Assembly (NCBI GenBank): GCA_902543575.1
Contig: CACBYV010000005.1
Span: 1 to 64,000 of the forward strand
Source of the DNA: an uncultured Pelagibacteraceae bacterium
GTDB lineage: Bacteria; Pseudomonadota; Alphaproteobacteria; Pelagibacterales; Pelagibacteraceae
Direction: 5' to 3'
Length of the DNA stretch: 64,000 bases
Made by a program: the position numbers and the translations under genes. The notes beneath the pieces were generated by a model. That model was given only the letters and a program-made list of their open reading frames with translations. It did no database searches and was not told where the DNA came from. Positions 9,939 to 18,402 of this stretch are shown in pieces (the first letter of the stretch is position 1; the number at the start of each line of letters is the position of its first letter).

Positions 9939-11716
9939 GTAAATATAGAACGCACACTTGTGGAGAACTAACTTTAAATAACAAAGATCAAAAAATAAAG
10001 TTATCAGGCTGGATAAATAAGAAAAGAGATCATGGAAATCTATTATTTTTAGATTTAAGAGATCACTATGGACTAACTCAATGTGTAATTGATGAGGGTA
10101 AAAAAATTTTTAAAGAAATAGAAAAACTTCCATTAGAAACTGTAATACAAGTTGAAGGTACAGTTTTGATGAGAGAAAAAGATACAATTAACAAAAATTT
10201 AAATACTGGAGAGATTGAAATAGGAATTGAAAAATTTAAAATACTTGCAAGAACTAAGGAATTACCACTACCTGTTTTTTCAGATCAAGAATATTCTGAG
10301 GAAATTAGATTAAAGTACAGATTTTTAGATTTAAGGAGAAATAAAATTCATAATAATATTATTTTAAGATCTAAAATTATTTCATTTATTAGATCTGAAA
10401 TGCAAAAATATGGTTTTCTAGAATATCAAACACCTATATTAACTTCATCTAGCCCAGAAGGTGCGAGAGACTTTTTAGTACCAAGCAGACTGAATCCCGG
10501 TAAATTTTATGCTTTACCTCAAGCGCCACAGCAATTTAAACAATTAATCATGGTATCTGGTTTTGATAAATATTTTCAAATTGCACCTTGTTTTAGAGAC
10601 GAGGACGCAAGAGCGGACAGAAGTCCAGGAGAGTTTTATCAACTTGACTTGGAAATGTCATTCGTAGAGCAAGAGGATGTATTCAAAATAGTTGAAGAGT
10701 TATTTGTAAATTTATTCAAAAAATTTTCGTCTAAAAAGTTACTCCATGAAAAATTTCCCAGAATTCCTTTTGACGAGGCTATGCTAAAATATGGTTCTGA
10801 CAAACCAGATTTGAGAAATCCTTTAGAAATAGCAGATATTACTGATATTTTTAAAAGAGATGATGTTAATTTTGAAATATTTAAAAAATTAGTAATTAAA
10901 GGATCGATTGTAAGAGGAATTGTTACAAAAAATACATCAGAAAAACCAAGAAGTTTTTTTGATGGAATTGATCAATGGGCAAAAAATGAAGGATCGTCGG
11001 GTCTAGCGTATTTTTCTATAGAAAATTCTAACAAATTGAGTGCTAAAGGACCGGTGGGAAAATTTTTTTCTGAAGAATCTCTGAAAGAAATAATGACAAA
11101 TATGAATGCTGAGGTAGGTGATACAATATTTATGTCATGTGGAAATAAATCTGAAGTTGAGAAATTATTAGGTAATGCGAGAAATAAAATAGCAAATGAA
11201 TTAAACTTAATTGACGAAAATGTTTTTTCATTTTGTTGGGTAGTTGACTATCCAATGTTTGAAATAGATGAAAATACTAAAAAAATTGAATTTAGTCACA
11301 ACCCTTTTTCTATGCCACAAGGTGATATTGATAATTTAGATCTTTCAGAACCCCTGAAGCTAAAAGCTTTTCAATATGATATTGTATGTAATGGAATTGA
11401 ATTGTCCTCTGGGGCGATTAGGAACCATAAACCCGATTTAATGTATAAATTATTTGAAATTGCTGGCTACTCTAAGGAAACAGTAGATGAGAAATTTAGC
11501 GGTATGATTAATGCTTTAAGCTATGGTGCACCTCCTCATGGTGGTATTGCCCCTGGTATAGACAGGATTGTGATGTTATTAGCAGAAGAAAAAAATATAA
11601 GAGAGGTAACTATGTTTCCAATGAATCAAAATGCTCAAGATTTAATGATGAATGCGCCGTCAGAAATAAACGAAAGTCAATTAAAAGAACTTAATATCTC
11701 AAAAAGAAAAAAATAA
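9935..11716 (+). CDS. aspS: Aspartyl-tRNA synthetase (bacterial type, probably non-discriminating)
   Basis: 593-residue class II synthetase. The N-terminal OB-fold anticodon domain is at about 1-110, and the catalytic core contains motif 2 (CFRDEDARADRSPGEFYQLD). The bacterial GAD insertion follows, then motif 3 GGIAPGIDRIVMLL near the C terminus. Translation starts at a TTG that overlaps the hdaA stop as TTGA; no later ATG would keep the N-terminal MSKYRTHTCGEL segment. In the anticodon loop region a histidine follows RRD/KRD (KKRDHGNLL, residue 33), the residue associated with non-discriminating AspRS that also charges tRNA-Asn. Its stop abuts the convergent gene with no gap. Confidence 0.95.
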   Translation: MSKYRTHTCGELTLNNKDQKIKLSGWINKKRDHGNLLFLDLRDHYGLTQCVIDEGKKIFKEIEKLPLETVIQVEGTVLMREKDTINKNLNTGEIEIGIEKFKILARTKELPLPVFSDQEYSEEIRLKYRFLDLRRNKIHNNIILRSKIISFIRSEMQKYGFLEYQTPILTSSSPEGARDFLVPSRLNPGKFYALPQAPQQFKQLIMVSGFDKYFQIAPCFRDEDARADRSPGEFYQLDLEMSFVEQEDVFKIVEELFVNLFKKFSSKKLLHEKFPRIPFDEAMLKYGSDKPDLRNPLEIADITDIFKRDDVNFEIFKKLVIKGSIVRGIVTKNTSEKPRSFFDGIDQWAKNEGSSGLAYFSIENSNKLSAKGPVGKFFSEESLKEIMTNMNAEVGDTIFMSCGNKSEVEKLLGNARNKIANELNLIDENVFSFCWVVDYPMFEIDENTKKIEFSHNPFSMPQGDIDNLDLSEPLKLKAFQYDIVCNGIELSSGAIRNHKPDLMYKLFEIAGYSKETVDEKFSGMINALSYGAPPHGGIAPGIDRIVMLLAEEKNIREVTMFPMNQNAQDLMMNAPSEINESQLKELNISKRKK

Positions 11717-12538
11717 TTATTTTTTTCCTTTAAGGTTTATTCTTATATCTGATAAATCTACTAATTTCTTCTTGTAGTTGTTTCTAACAAAACCTTTACT
11801 TGTAATATCTTTTACAAGTTTAATTAGTTGATTTTGATCTTCACTACTTTGACTTTCATTTGTCTCAGAATTTCCAGTTATAGATGGGGTGTGAGCCAAA
11901 TCCTCTCTATTCAAGTAAGAAATTGCTAGTTCTCTAAAAATATAATCTAATATTGAACTTGCGCTCATTATTCTATCATTACCATAAACTTTTCCAGAAG
12001 GTTCAAACTTTGTATCTAAATATGCATTTACAAATTCATCTAGTGGGACTCCATATTGAAGACCTAATGATATTGCTATTGCAAAATTATTCATAAGAGC
12101 CTTTACTAACTCTCCTTCTTTACTAGTATCGATAAAAATTTCTCCTATTTTACCATCCTCATACTCTCCGGTATGCAAATATACTTTGTGATCACCTATC
12201 GAAGCTTTTTGGATATAACCTTTTCTTCTATCAGGCATACTAAATCTTTTACCTATATTATCAGTGATATTTTTCTTAAAACTTTCATCAATTGGTTTGG
12301 ATTTAAGACTATTTTTAACTTCTTTATCAATAATTGGCTGCGAAATCATTTCAACTTTGCTACTTTTAGTATCTTGAAGGTTTTTTGTTTTTCTATTATC
12401 TAATTTGACATCAATAATCTCAAATTTTCCATCGTCTTTATCCTCTAAGTTTTTAAGATTTTGCTCATTAATGTCATCTAAATAATGAGATACTTTAAAG
12501 TTGCACGTGTAATATGTTTCTACTAAATATTTCGCCAT
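11717..12538 (-). CDS. Stand-alone NrdJ C-terminal (TSCPD-type) domain protein
   Basis: 273-residue protein. From about residue 95 on ([71 protein letters not shown]) it matches the C-terminal region of the alphaproteobacterial adenosylcobalamin-dependent ribonucleotide reductase NrdJ. The catalytic barrel of NrdJ is absent and cannot fit in the gene. The first 50 residues ([18 protein letters not shown]) are not a recognised domain, and residues 50-95 are low-complexity and charged. A good Shine-Dalgarno (AGGAT) precedes the ATG. It may be a domain kept for regulation or for partnering another reductase; function unknown. Confidence 0.75.
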   Translation of the reverse strand: MAKYLVETYYTCNFKVSHYLDDINEQNLKNLEDKDDGKFEIIDVKLDNRKTKNLQDTKSSKVEMISQPIIDKEVKNSLKSKPIDESFKKNITDNIGKRFSMPDRRKGYIQKASIGDHKVYLHTGEYEDGKIGEIFIDTSKEGELVKALMNNFAIAISLGLQYGVPLDEFVNAYLDTKFEPSGKVYGNDRIMSASSILDYIFRELAISYLNREDLAHTPSITGNSETNESQSSEDQNQLIKLVKDITSKGFVRNNYKKKLVDLSDIRINLKGKK

Positions 12539-12575
12539 TGTAATCCTATTTGTAAATTGAATCTTGGTAAGAATT

Positions 12576-12587
12576 ATGTATATACAT
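12576..12587. promoter_or_regulatory. 12-bp perfect palindrome in divergent spacer
   Basis: ATGTATATACAT reads identically on both strands. It lies 38 bases upstream of the NrdJ-like gene start on the minus strand, where a repressor or the -10/-35 region of that gene would be expected. No specific regulator is recognised. Confidence 0.3.
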
Positions 12588-12602
12588 TTTTCAATTATAG
12601 TC

Positions 12603-12622
12603 TAATTGTAAATTTACAATTA
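12603..12622. promoter_or_regulatory. 20-bp perfect palindrome, candidate operator
   Basis: TAATTGTAAA followed by its exact reverse complement TTTACAATTA, centred at 12612/12613 in the 106-base spacer between the divergent NrdJ-like gene and the NDUFA12 gene, ending 22 bases before the NDUFA12 ATG. A related half-site, TTGTAAATTG, occurs at about 12550-12559. Perfect dyads this long are uncommon by chance, even in AT-rich DNA, so a dimeric DNA-binding protein site is suggested. The binding protein is unknown. Confidence 0.45.
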
Positions 12623-12644
12623 TAAATTGAAAATAATTTAAAGA

Positions 12645-12995
12645 ATGATTAAAGAAATTTTTACTTGGTGGAATAAACAAACAATTGGCACAAGAATAAA
12701 TACGATTTTTTTTGGAAAATTAGTTGGCGAAGATACTTCAGGCAATAAATATTATGAAAGCAAATCTGGAAAAAGATGGGTTATTTACAATGGAGAGGTC
12801 GAAGCAACGAAAATACCTACTGAATGGTATTCATGGATACATCGCACAGGAAATAAAATTGAAAATAGTCATGAATTAGACAAATATAAGTGGCAGAAAC
12901 AGCATATACCAAATCAAACAGGAACTGAAAATTCTTACCATCCAAATAAAAATAAAAATGGAAAAAATAAAAAATACACTTCTTGGAAAATCTAA
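12645..12995 (+). CDS. NDUFA12-type NADH:ubiquinone oxidoreductase accessory subunit
   Basis: 116-residue homologue of the mitochondrial complex I subunit NDUFA12 (17.2 kDa), a supernumerary subunit also found in alphaproteobacterial complex I. The diagnostic stretch runs from FFGKLVGEDTSGNKYYESK through KRWVIYNGEVEATKIPTEWY to WIHRTG, as in the family. The C-terminal 35 residues are a low-complexity Asn/Lys tail. No Shine-Dalgarno is visible before the ATG. It overlaps the next gene by 38 bases; NDUFA12 next to a DUF2155 gene is a common alphaproteobacterial pair. The main nuo operon is not in the window. Confidence 0.88.
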   Translation: MIKEIFTWWNKQTIGTRINTIFFGKLVGEDTSGNKYYESKSGKRWVIYNGEVEATKIPTEWYSWIHRTGNKIENSHELDKYKWQKQHIPNQTGTENSYHPNKNKNGKNKKYTSWKI

Positions 12996-13365
12996 GGCTT
13001 ATATAGTTATTTTATTTATTTATCATTTGTTAACAATTAATTCTTTAAGTGAAAATCAACCAAAAACCGAAAATTTTGCTGTTTTAACAGTATTGGATAA
13101 AGTAAATTCTAAAAGTGATATTATTGAAATTGAGATTGGCAAAGAATATATATTTAAAAATCTTTCTATAAACATTCTTAAATGTAATAATTCCAAATTT
13201 GATGATGATCCAGAAGTTACGGCATATATGAAGGTAAAAGATATAGTTAATATAGATGAGAATAAGGTTTATATCTTCAACGATTGGACATTTGCCTCAT
13301 CTCCATCTATCAGGCCCTTTGATCATCCTGTTTACGATATATGGTTAAAAAAATGTTACTCTTAA
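12958..13365 (+). CDS. DUF2155 family exported protein
   Basis: 135 residues: an N-terminal signal peptide (hydrophobic core around residues 14-28), then a DUF2155 domain. Recognisable segments are FAVLTVLDKVNSKSD, INILKCN, and the end FNDWTFASSPSIRPFDHPVYDIWLKKC, whose GW/DW, ASSP, HPVYD and final Cys are the family's conserved features. Probably periplasmic; biochemical role unknown. The start at 12958 lies inside the NDUFA12 gene and is the only one that retains the signal peptide. Its stop shares a TTAA with the convergent accC stop. Confidence 0.83.
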   Translation: MEKIKNTLLGKSKAYIVILFIYHLLTINSLSENQPKTENFAVLTVLDKVNSKSDIIEIEIGKEYIFKNLSINILKCNNSKFDDDPEVTAYMKVKDIVNIDENKVYIFNDWTFASSPSIRPFDHPVYDIWLKKCYS

Positions 13366-14699
13366 AGTAATTTTTCTTTATCAAGCCAACTCACATTAAA
13401 ATCTGAATTTAGAAATTTTTTGTGATTTAAAAGTATTTTATGTAAGTCTATTGTTGTTTTAATACCTTCAATAACAAATTCATCTAATGATCTTCGCATT
13501 CTTTGAATTGCTTCAGTTCTATTCCTTCCGTGACATATTACTTTACAAATCATACTATCATAGTAGGGGGTTACCTTATATCCTTGAAATATTGCTCCAT
13601 CTACTCTTGTCCTAAAACCCGAAGGTTGATGGCACATCGTAATTTCTCCTGGTGAAGGTTGAAAATTTTTGGTCACATCTTCAGCATTTATTCTACATTC
13701 AATCGCGTGACCTCTTGGTTTAATATCCTCTTGTTTTAACGCAGTATTACCATCATATGCTATCCAGATCTGTTCTTTTATTAAATCTATTCCTGTTACT
13801 ACTTCAGTTACTGGGTGTTCAACTTGTATTCTAGTATTCATTTCTAAAAAATAAAATTTTCCATCCTCAAAAATAAATTCAACTGTACCTGCGCCTTCAT
13901 ATCCAATTTGGCTTACCATTTTTACAGTTTTGTTAAAAAGATCTTTCCTTATATGATCATCTAATAAAGGACTTGGTGTCTCCTCAATTAATTTTTGATG
14001 TCTTCTTTGAATAGAACAATCTCTTTCATGAAGATGCACAGTTCTATTTTTTCCAGACAATACTTGAACTTCAATGTGCCTTGGATTTTGAAAAAACTTC
14101 TCAATGTATACCTCATCATTACCAAAGAATTTTTTTGCCTCAGTTTTTGCAGTTAAAAATAAGCTTTCAAATTCATCTTCTTTTGTAACAACTTTCATAC
14201 CTTTTCCACCACCACCACCAGCTGCTTTTATCAAAACTGGATATCCAATGTGCTTACATATTTTTTTTGCTTCATTTATATCAGTTATTCCCCCATCAGA
14301 TCCTTCGATAACTGGGAGACCATATTTTTTTGCAATTTTTTTTGCTTCAATTTTATCACCCATCATTTTAATTAATGAGGATGATGGGCCAATAAATTTA
14401 ATTTTGTTCTGTTCCAAGATTTTTGCAAATTCATAATTTTCAGACAAAAAACCATAACCAGGATGGACAGCTTCAGAATTTGTTAATTCAATTGCCGACA
14501 TTATTGCTGGAATGTTTAAATAGCTATTCACAGCCTGATGTGGTCCAACACATATGCTTTCGTCAGCCAATCTCACGTGCATACTGTTTCTATCAACATC
14601 AGAATGAATAGCGACTGTTTGTATGCCCCATTCTTTGCAAGCCCTGATGACTCTAACAGCTATCTCACCTCTATTTGCAACAAGAATTTTTTTGAACAT
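13362..14699 (-). CDS. accC: Acetyl-CoA carboxylase, biotin carboxylase subunit
   Basis: 445-residue ATP-grasp enzyme that carboxylates biotin on AccB, the committed step of fatty acid synthesis. The N-terminal domain begins with KKILVANRGEIAVRVIRACK; the ATP-binding glycine loop is AAGGGGGKGMKVV near residue 160; the metal/active-site region MNTRIQVEHPVTE is near residue 288. It is two bases downstream of accB, giving aroQ-accB-accC, the frequent proteobacterial order. The stop shares a TTAA with the convergent DUF2155 gene. Confidence 0.96.
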   Translation of the reverse strand: MFKKILVANRGEIAVRVIRACKEWGIQTVAIHSDVDRNSMHVRLADESICVGPHQAVNSYLNIPAIMSAIELTNSEAVHPGYGFLSENYEFAKILEQNKIKFIGPSSSLIKMMGDKIEAKKIAKKYGLPVIEGSDGGITDINEAKKICKHIGYPVLIKAAGGGGGKGMKVVTKEDEFESLFLTAKTEAKKFFGNDEVYIEKFFQNPRHIEVQVLSGKNRTVHLHERDCSIQRRHQKLIEETPSPLLDDHIRKDLFNKTVKMVSQIGYEGAGTVEFIFEDGKFYFLEMNTRIQVEHPVTEVVTGIDLIKEQIWIAYDGNTALKQEDIKPRGHAIECRINAEDVTKNFQPSPGEITMCHQPSGFRTRVDGAIFQGYKVTPYYDSMICKVICHGRNRTEAIQRMRRSLDEFVIEGIKTTIDLHKILLNHKKFLNSDFNVSWLDKEKLL

Positions 14700-14701
14700 A
14701 C

Positions 14702-15124
14702 TTACTCTATGATTGCTATGGTATGTCCATATTCAACAGGTTGACCATCTTCAACACAAATTTTTTTTACAGTACCAGCTATAGGAGACGGAACATGATT
14801 CATTGTTTTCATAGCTTCAACAATCATTATTGTGTCACCTTTGTTAATTTTTTTACCGACTTCTACAAACTTTTTACCACCCGGTTCTGGCGCTAAATAA
14901 GCTGTTCCGATAATAGGTGACGGAACTTCAGTTCCAATAATATTATCTAGTTTAGTATTTTCTGTTTTTAATTCTGATTTTATTTCTTTAACTGTGGCTA
15001 TATGAGATTCAGATGATTTTGATACTTTTACTTTTATATCCTTTTCAGTATATTCTATCTCAGTAAGATTAAATTCATTTAAATATTCAGTAAGTTCTTT
15101 GATAATATTTTTATTTATTTTCAT
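14702..15124 (-). CDS. accB: Biotin carboxyl carrier protein of acetyl-CoA carboxylase
   Basis: 140-residue carrier. The C-terminal biotinyl domain carries the biotinylation motif VEAMKTMNHV (target lysine near residue 107). The N terminus is a charged helical region and residues 55-70 are a linker. AccB shuttles carboxyl groups between AccC and the AccAD transferase. It overlaps aroQ by 14 bases upstream and is 2 bases from accC. Confidence 0.95.
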   Translation of the reverse strand: MKINKNIIKELTEYLNEFNLTEIEYTEKDIKVKVSKSSESHIATVKEIKSELKTENTKLDNIIGTEVPSPIIGTAYLAPEPGGKKFVEVGKKINKGDTIMIVEAMKTMNHVPSPIAGTVKKICVEDGQPVEYGHTIAIIE

Positions 15125-15554
15125 TTAACATCTCATGCATAGAATTTATGGCCAAAATATATCCATTTATCCCTAATCCACAAATTATTCCCGTCACCAC
15201 TCCACTTATTATAGATTTATGGCGAAATTCCTCTCTTCTATAAATATTTGATATGTGGAGCTCAATTATTTTACCTTTAAATACATCTAGTGCATCTCTA
15301 ATTGCTACTGATGTGTGACTATAACCGCCTGCATTAATTATAATTCCATCGAATTCATTTCGAGCTCTTTGAATAATGTCAACAATTTCTCCCTCCACAT
15401 TTGATTGCTTAATCTCAAGATTTAAATTCAAATCTGTAGATTTTTTCTTACAAATATCTTCTAAGTATTTATAATCTTTGCTACCATATTGTGATTGTTC
15501 TCTTTCACCTATTAGATTAAGATTAGGTCCATTAATGATTAATATTTTACTCAC
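15111..15554 (-). CDS. aroQ: 3-dehydroquinate dehydratase, type II
   Basis: 147-residue shikimate-pathway enzyme converting 3-dehydroquinate to 3-dehydroshikimate. The family start KILIINGPNLNLIGERE is followed by IIINAGGYSHTSVAIRDAL and ELHISNIYRREEFRH, which hold the active-site residues. The start is the GTG at 15554, with an AAGGA box just upstream. The frame stays open to 15716, but that extension would run antisense through thiS and lies before the conserved start, so it is rejected. The gap to divergent thiS is 16 bases. Confidence 0.95.
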   Translation of the reverse strand: MSKILIINGPNLNLIGEREQSQYGSKDYKYLEDICKKKSTDLNLNLEIKQSNVEGEIVDIIQRARNEFDGIIINAGGYSHTSVAIRDALDVFKGKIIELHISNIYRREEFRHKSIISGVVTGIICGLGINGYILAINSMHEMLNENK

Positions 15555-15570
15555 GAAATCCTTATAATCT

Positions 15571-15789
15571 ATGAATATAAAAAATAAAATAAAAATAACT
15601 GTAAATGGTAAACAAATGCTAATTATTCCTAAATTATCAATAAGGAATTTAATTACAAAATTAAAACTGCCTGTTAATAAAATAGCCATAGAATTAAATA
15701 AAAAAATAATAGACAAAAAACGAATTTCTAAAATTCAATTAAAAAAAGGTGATAAAATAGAAATAGTTCATTTTATTGGGGGAGGATAA
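15571..15789 (+). CDS. thiS: Sulfur carrier protein ThiS
   Basis: 72-residue ubiquitin-like protein ending in the required Gly-Gly (HFIGGG). As a C-terminal thiocarboxylate it donates sulfur to thiazole synthase in thiamine synthesis. It contains the family segments ITVNGKQ and LNKKIIDKKRI. Its TAA overlaps the thiG ATG by one base (TAATG). The 16-base gap to aroQ excludes an upstream TPP riboswitch. Confidence 0.88.
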   Translation: MNIKNKIKITVNGKQMLIIPKLSIRNLITKLKLPVNKIAIELNKKIIDKKRISKIQLKKGDKIEIVHFIGGG

Positions 15790-16562
15790 TGATTGATAAA
15801 AAATTTAAAATCGTAAACAAAACTTTTAAATCACGATTAATTGTTGGAACTGGAAAATATAAAAGCTTCAATGAATGCGCAAAAGCTATAAAAACTTCGG
15901 GTGCTGATATAGTGACAGTAGCAGTTAGAAGGGTGAATATATCGGATAAAAATAAAGCTAGATTAATGGATTATATAGATCCAAAAAAAATTACATATTT
16001 ACCAAATACTGCTGGATGTTTCACAGCAGATGATGCAATTAGAACTTTGAGATTAGCAAGAGAAATAGGTGGGTGGAAATTGGTAAAATTAGAGGTATTG
16101 GGTGATAAAAGAAACCTCTTTCCAGAAATGATTGAAACATTAAGATCTACAGAATTATTAACAAAAGAAGGTTTCAAAGTAATGGTTTATTGTAATGATG
16201 ATCCACTAATGGCCAAAAGATTAGAAAATGCTGGAGCAGTCGCTATCATGCCTTTAGCAGCACCAATTGGCTCAGGGCTTGGAATACAGAATAAAGTAAA
16301 CATTAAAATTATAAGAAAACAAACAAAATTACCTTTGATAATTGATGCTGGATTAGGACAAGCATCTGATGCAACTATTGCAATGGAATTAGGTTGTGAT
16401 GGTGTACTCATCAATACAGCCATAGCTAAAGCAAAAAATCCAATTCAAATGGCTGAAGCAATGAAACTTGCAGTAATTTCAGGTAGAAAATCTTTTTTAT
16501 CTGGAAGAATTAATCCAAACTTATTTGGATCAGCATCAACAACTAATCAAGGAATCATTTAG
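15789..16562 (+). CDS. thiG: Thiazole synthase ThiG
   Basis: 257-residue TIM-barrel enzyme that makes the thiazole phosphate of thiamine from deoxyxylulose phosphate, dehydroglycine and ThiS thiocarboxylate. It shows the start SRLIVGTGKYKSF, the Schiff-base lysine in LVKLEVLGD (near residue 98), PLAAPIGSGLGIQN and the phosphate-binding segment DAGLGQASDATIAMELG. Length is typical. It is co-transcribed with thiS; thiC and thiF are not in the window. The stop overlaps the convergent RNase E gene by 8 bases. Confidence 0.96.
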   Translation: MIDKKFKIVNKTFKSRLIVGTGKYKSFNECAKAIKTSGADIVTVAVRRVNISDKNKARLMDYIDPKKITYLPNTAGCFTADDAIRTLRLAREIGGWKLVKLEVLGDKRNLFPEMIETLRSTELLTKEGFKVMVYCNDDPLMAKRLENAGAVAIMPLAAPIGSGLGIQNKVNIKIIRKQTKLPLIIDAGLGQASDATIAMELGCDGVLINTAIAKAKNPIQMAEAMKLAVISGRKSFLSGRINPNLFGSASTTNQGII

Positions 16563-18321
16563 TTTTTTTCTTGTAAAATTTTTTTCTAAATTTTTTCTTT
16601 TTGAAAATTTTTCTACTTCTATTTTTATTAATATCATCTTCTTTCTTATTTTCAATTTTTATAGCATCAAGTTTCTCTACTTTTTCAATTTTATCTAGTA
16701 CCTTTTTGGTTTTTGATTGAAATTCAATTATATAGTCCTCTAAATTTAAATCATTATATGTATTTAAGTTAATTTTTGCTTTATGCTTTTTTTCAAAGTA
16801 TTTAACCACTTCATTATAATGATCAGTAATGTGTTTCTCAATTTTATTATTAATAGTTAATTCTACTAATTTTGCATTGTGCTCTAATGATTTTATTTCT
16901 ATTAATTTAAGTATTTTTAAAACAAATGTTTCATCTGTTAATTTAATGTGCCATTTAACATTACTTTCCCTCAATCTCTGTCTTGACATCTCTAATAATC
17001 CAAAATTACTTATTCTACCAATTTGAATTCTTGCTCTATCATTTCTGCACTTCTCTTTTAATTTTCTTTCAACCTGTCTTCGATTGTTAAAGTTTAGCAT
17101 ATCGATAAAATCGATTATAATTAATCCAGATAAATCTCTTATTTTTATTTGTCTTGCAATTTCTTCAGCTGCTTCAATATTTGTGTCAAAAGCAGTACTT
17201 TCAACATTTTTTTGTTTTATTGATTTACCTGAATTTACATCTATCGATACAAGCGCCTCCGTAGGGTTTATTACTAAATATCCCCCTGAAGTTAGCTTTA
17301 CTTCTGTCTCAAAAATTTCAAATAATTTTTTTTCAATATTTTCTTTGTAAAAAAGAGGTACTTTATCTCTATATTTTTTTACTTTTTTTAATTGATTTGG
17401 CATCATTAATTTCAAATAATTTTTTGTTTTTTGATATCCTTCATTTCCTTCTACATATATATTCTGAGTATCATCATCGTACATATCTCTTATGCATCTT
17501 TTGATAATATCGCTTTCTTGATGTATTAAAGAAGGAGCAATTGAATTTAGCGCATTATCTTTTATTTGATCCCAAACTTTAATCAAATTTTTTAAATCGT
17601 TCTCTATTTCATTTTTCGTTTTATTTGATCCCGCAGTTCTAACAATTATTCCCATTTCTTTTGGGATAGTAATCTCATTTAATATGTTTCTAATTTTTTT
17701 TCTTTCTCCTGGATTAAATATTTTTCTAGAAATTCCACCACCTTTGGCGGTATTTGGCATTAAAACTATATATTTCCCAGCAATTGAAATAAAAGTACTT
17801 AATGCTGCACCTTTTAATCCCCTTTCATCTTTTAATACTTGTACCAATATTACCTGATTTGGTTTTATTACTTCCTGTATTTTATATCTTTTTGATGGAA
17901 ATTTTTTTTGAGCATTTATTTTATCTTTTTCATCGTCCTCTTTTTTTTCAACTGGGTCATCAATTTTAATTTCTTGTTTACCTTCAAGAATTTTATCTTC
18001 TATGCTTTCACTTTCTTTTGAAAGTTCCTCTCGAACCTTTTCTTCTTCTTTTTTTATTTTTTCTAAATCACTTAATGGTAACTGGTAATAATCAGATTGG
18101 ATATCATTAAAAGATAAAAAACCATGTCTTTCTCTTCCAAAGTCAACGAATGCTGCTTGTAAAGAAGGTTCAATTCTGCTTACTTTTCCAAGATAAATAT
18201 TATTTTTAATTAAAGTATTATTTATACTTTCATATTCATAGTCTTCGATATGATTATTATCTTTAAGTACAACTCTTGTTTCATTAGGATGCGATGCATC
18301 GATGTATAAATTTTTTGACAT
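16555..18321 (-). CDS. rne: Ribonuclease E/G family endoribonuclease, lacking the zinc-link motif
   Basis: 588-residue RNase E/G-type endonuclease for mRNA decay and rRNA processing. The N-terminal S1 domain (about 35-190) is interrupted by a Glu/Lys-rich insert near residues 85-145. The catalytic DNase-I-like domain keeps both metal-binding aspartates (VSIDVNSGKS and LIIIDFIDML). Where RNase E and RNase G carry the CPxCxGxG zinc link after MSRQRLR, this protein reads ESNVKWHIKL and has no cysteine. There is no long degradosome scaffold, only a short basic tail rich in KKK/KKF. Divergent from mrcA by 81 bases. Confidence 0.9.
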   Translation of the reverse strand: MSKNLYIDASHPNETRVVLKDNNHIEDYEYESINNTLIKNNIYLGKVSRIEPSLQAAFVDFGRERHGFLSFNDIQSDYYQLPLSDLEKIKKEEEKVREELSKESESIEDKILEGKQEIKIDDPVEKKEDDEKDKINAQKKFPSKRYKIQEVIKPNQVILVQVLKDERGLKGAALSTFISIAGKYIVLMPNTAKGGGISRKIFNPGERKKIRNILNEITIPKEMGIIVRTAGSNKTKNEIENDLKNLIKVWDQIKDNALNSIAPSLIHQESDIIKRCIRDMYDDDTQNIYVEGNEGYQKTKNYLKLMMPNQLKKVKKYRDKVPLFYKENIEKKLFEIFETEVKLTSGGYLVINPTEALVSIDVNSGKSIKQKNVESTAFDTNIEAAEEIARQIKIRDLSGLIIIDFIDMLNFNNRRQVERKLKEKCRNDRARIQIGRISNFGLLEMSRQRLRESNVKWHIKLTDETFVLKILKLIEIKSLEHNAKLVELTINNKIEKHITDHYNEVVKYFEKKHKAKINLNTYNDLNLEDYIIEFQSKTKKVLDKIEKVEKLDAIKIENKKEDDINKNRSRKIFKKKKFRKKFYKKKTK

Positions 18322-18402
18322 AATATTGCTAATTTTTTCATAAGTTAATTTAATAAATTCTGTGCCTTAAGAATAACAAATTCATAAGATATTTAAACTA
18401 AA

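Noticed and set aside
14104..14436. Plus-strand open frames across accC (also 14423-14744)
   Set aside because: Antisense shadows of a strongly conserved gene; no family resemblance or start signals.
15555..15570. TPP riboswitch before thiS
   Set aside because: Only 16 bases separate aroQ and thiS; too short for the aptamer, and no thi-box sequence is visible.
15555..15716. Upstream extension of aroQ in the same frame
   Set aside because: It precedes the conserved KILIINGPNLNL start, encodes a hydrophobic stretch that is the antisense of thiS, and a GTG with a good Shine-Dalgarno exists at 15554.
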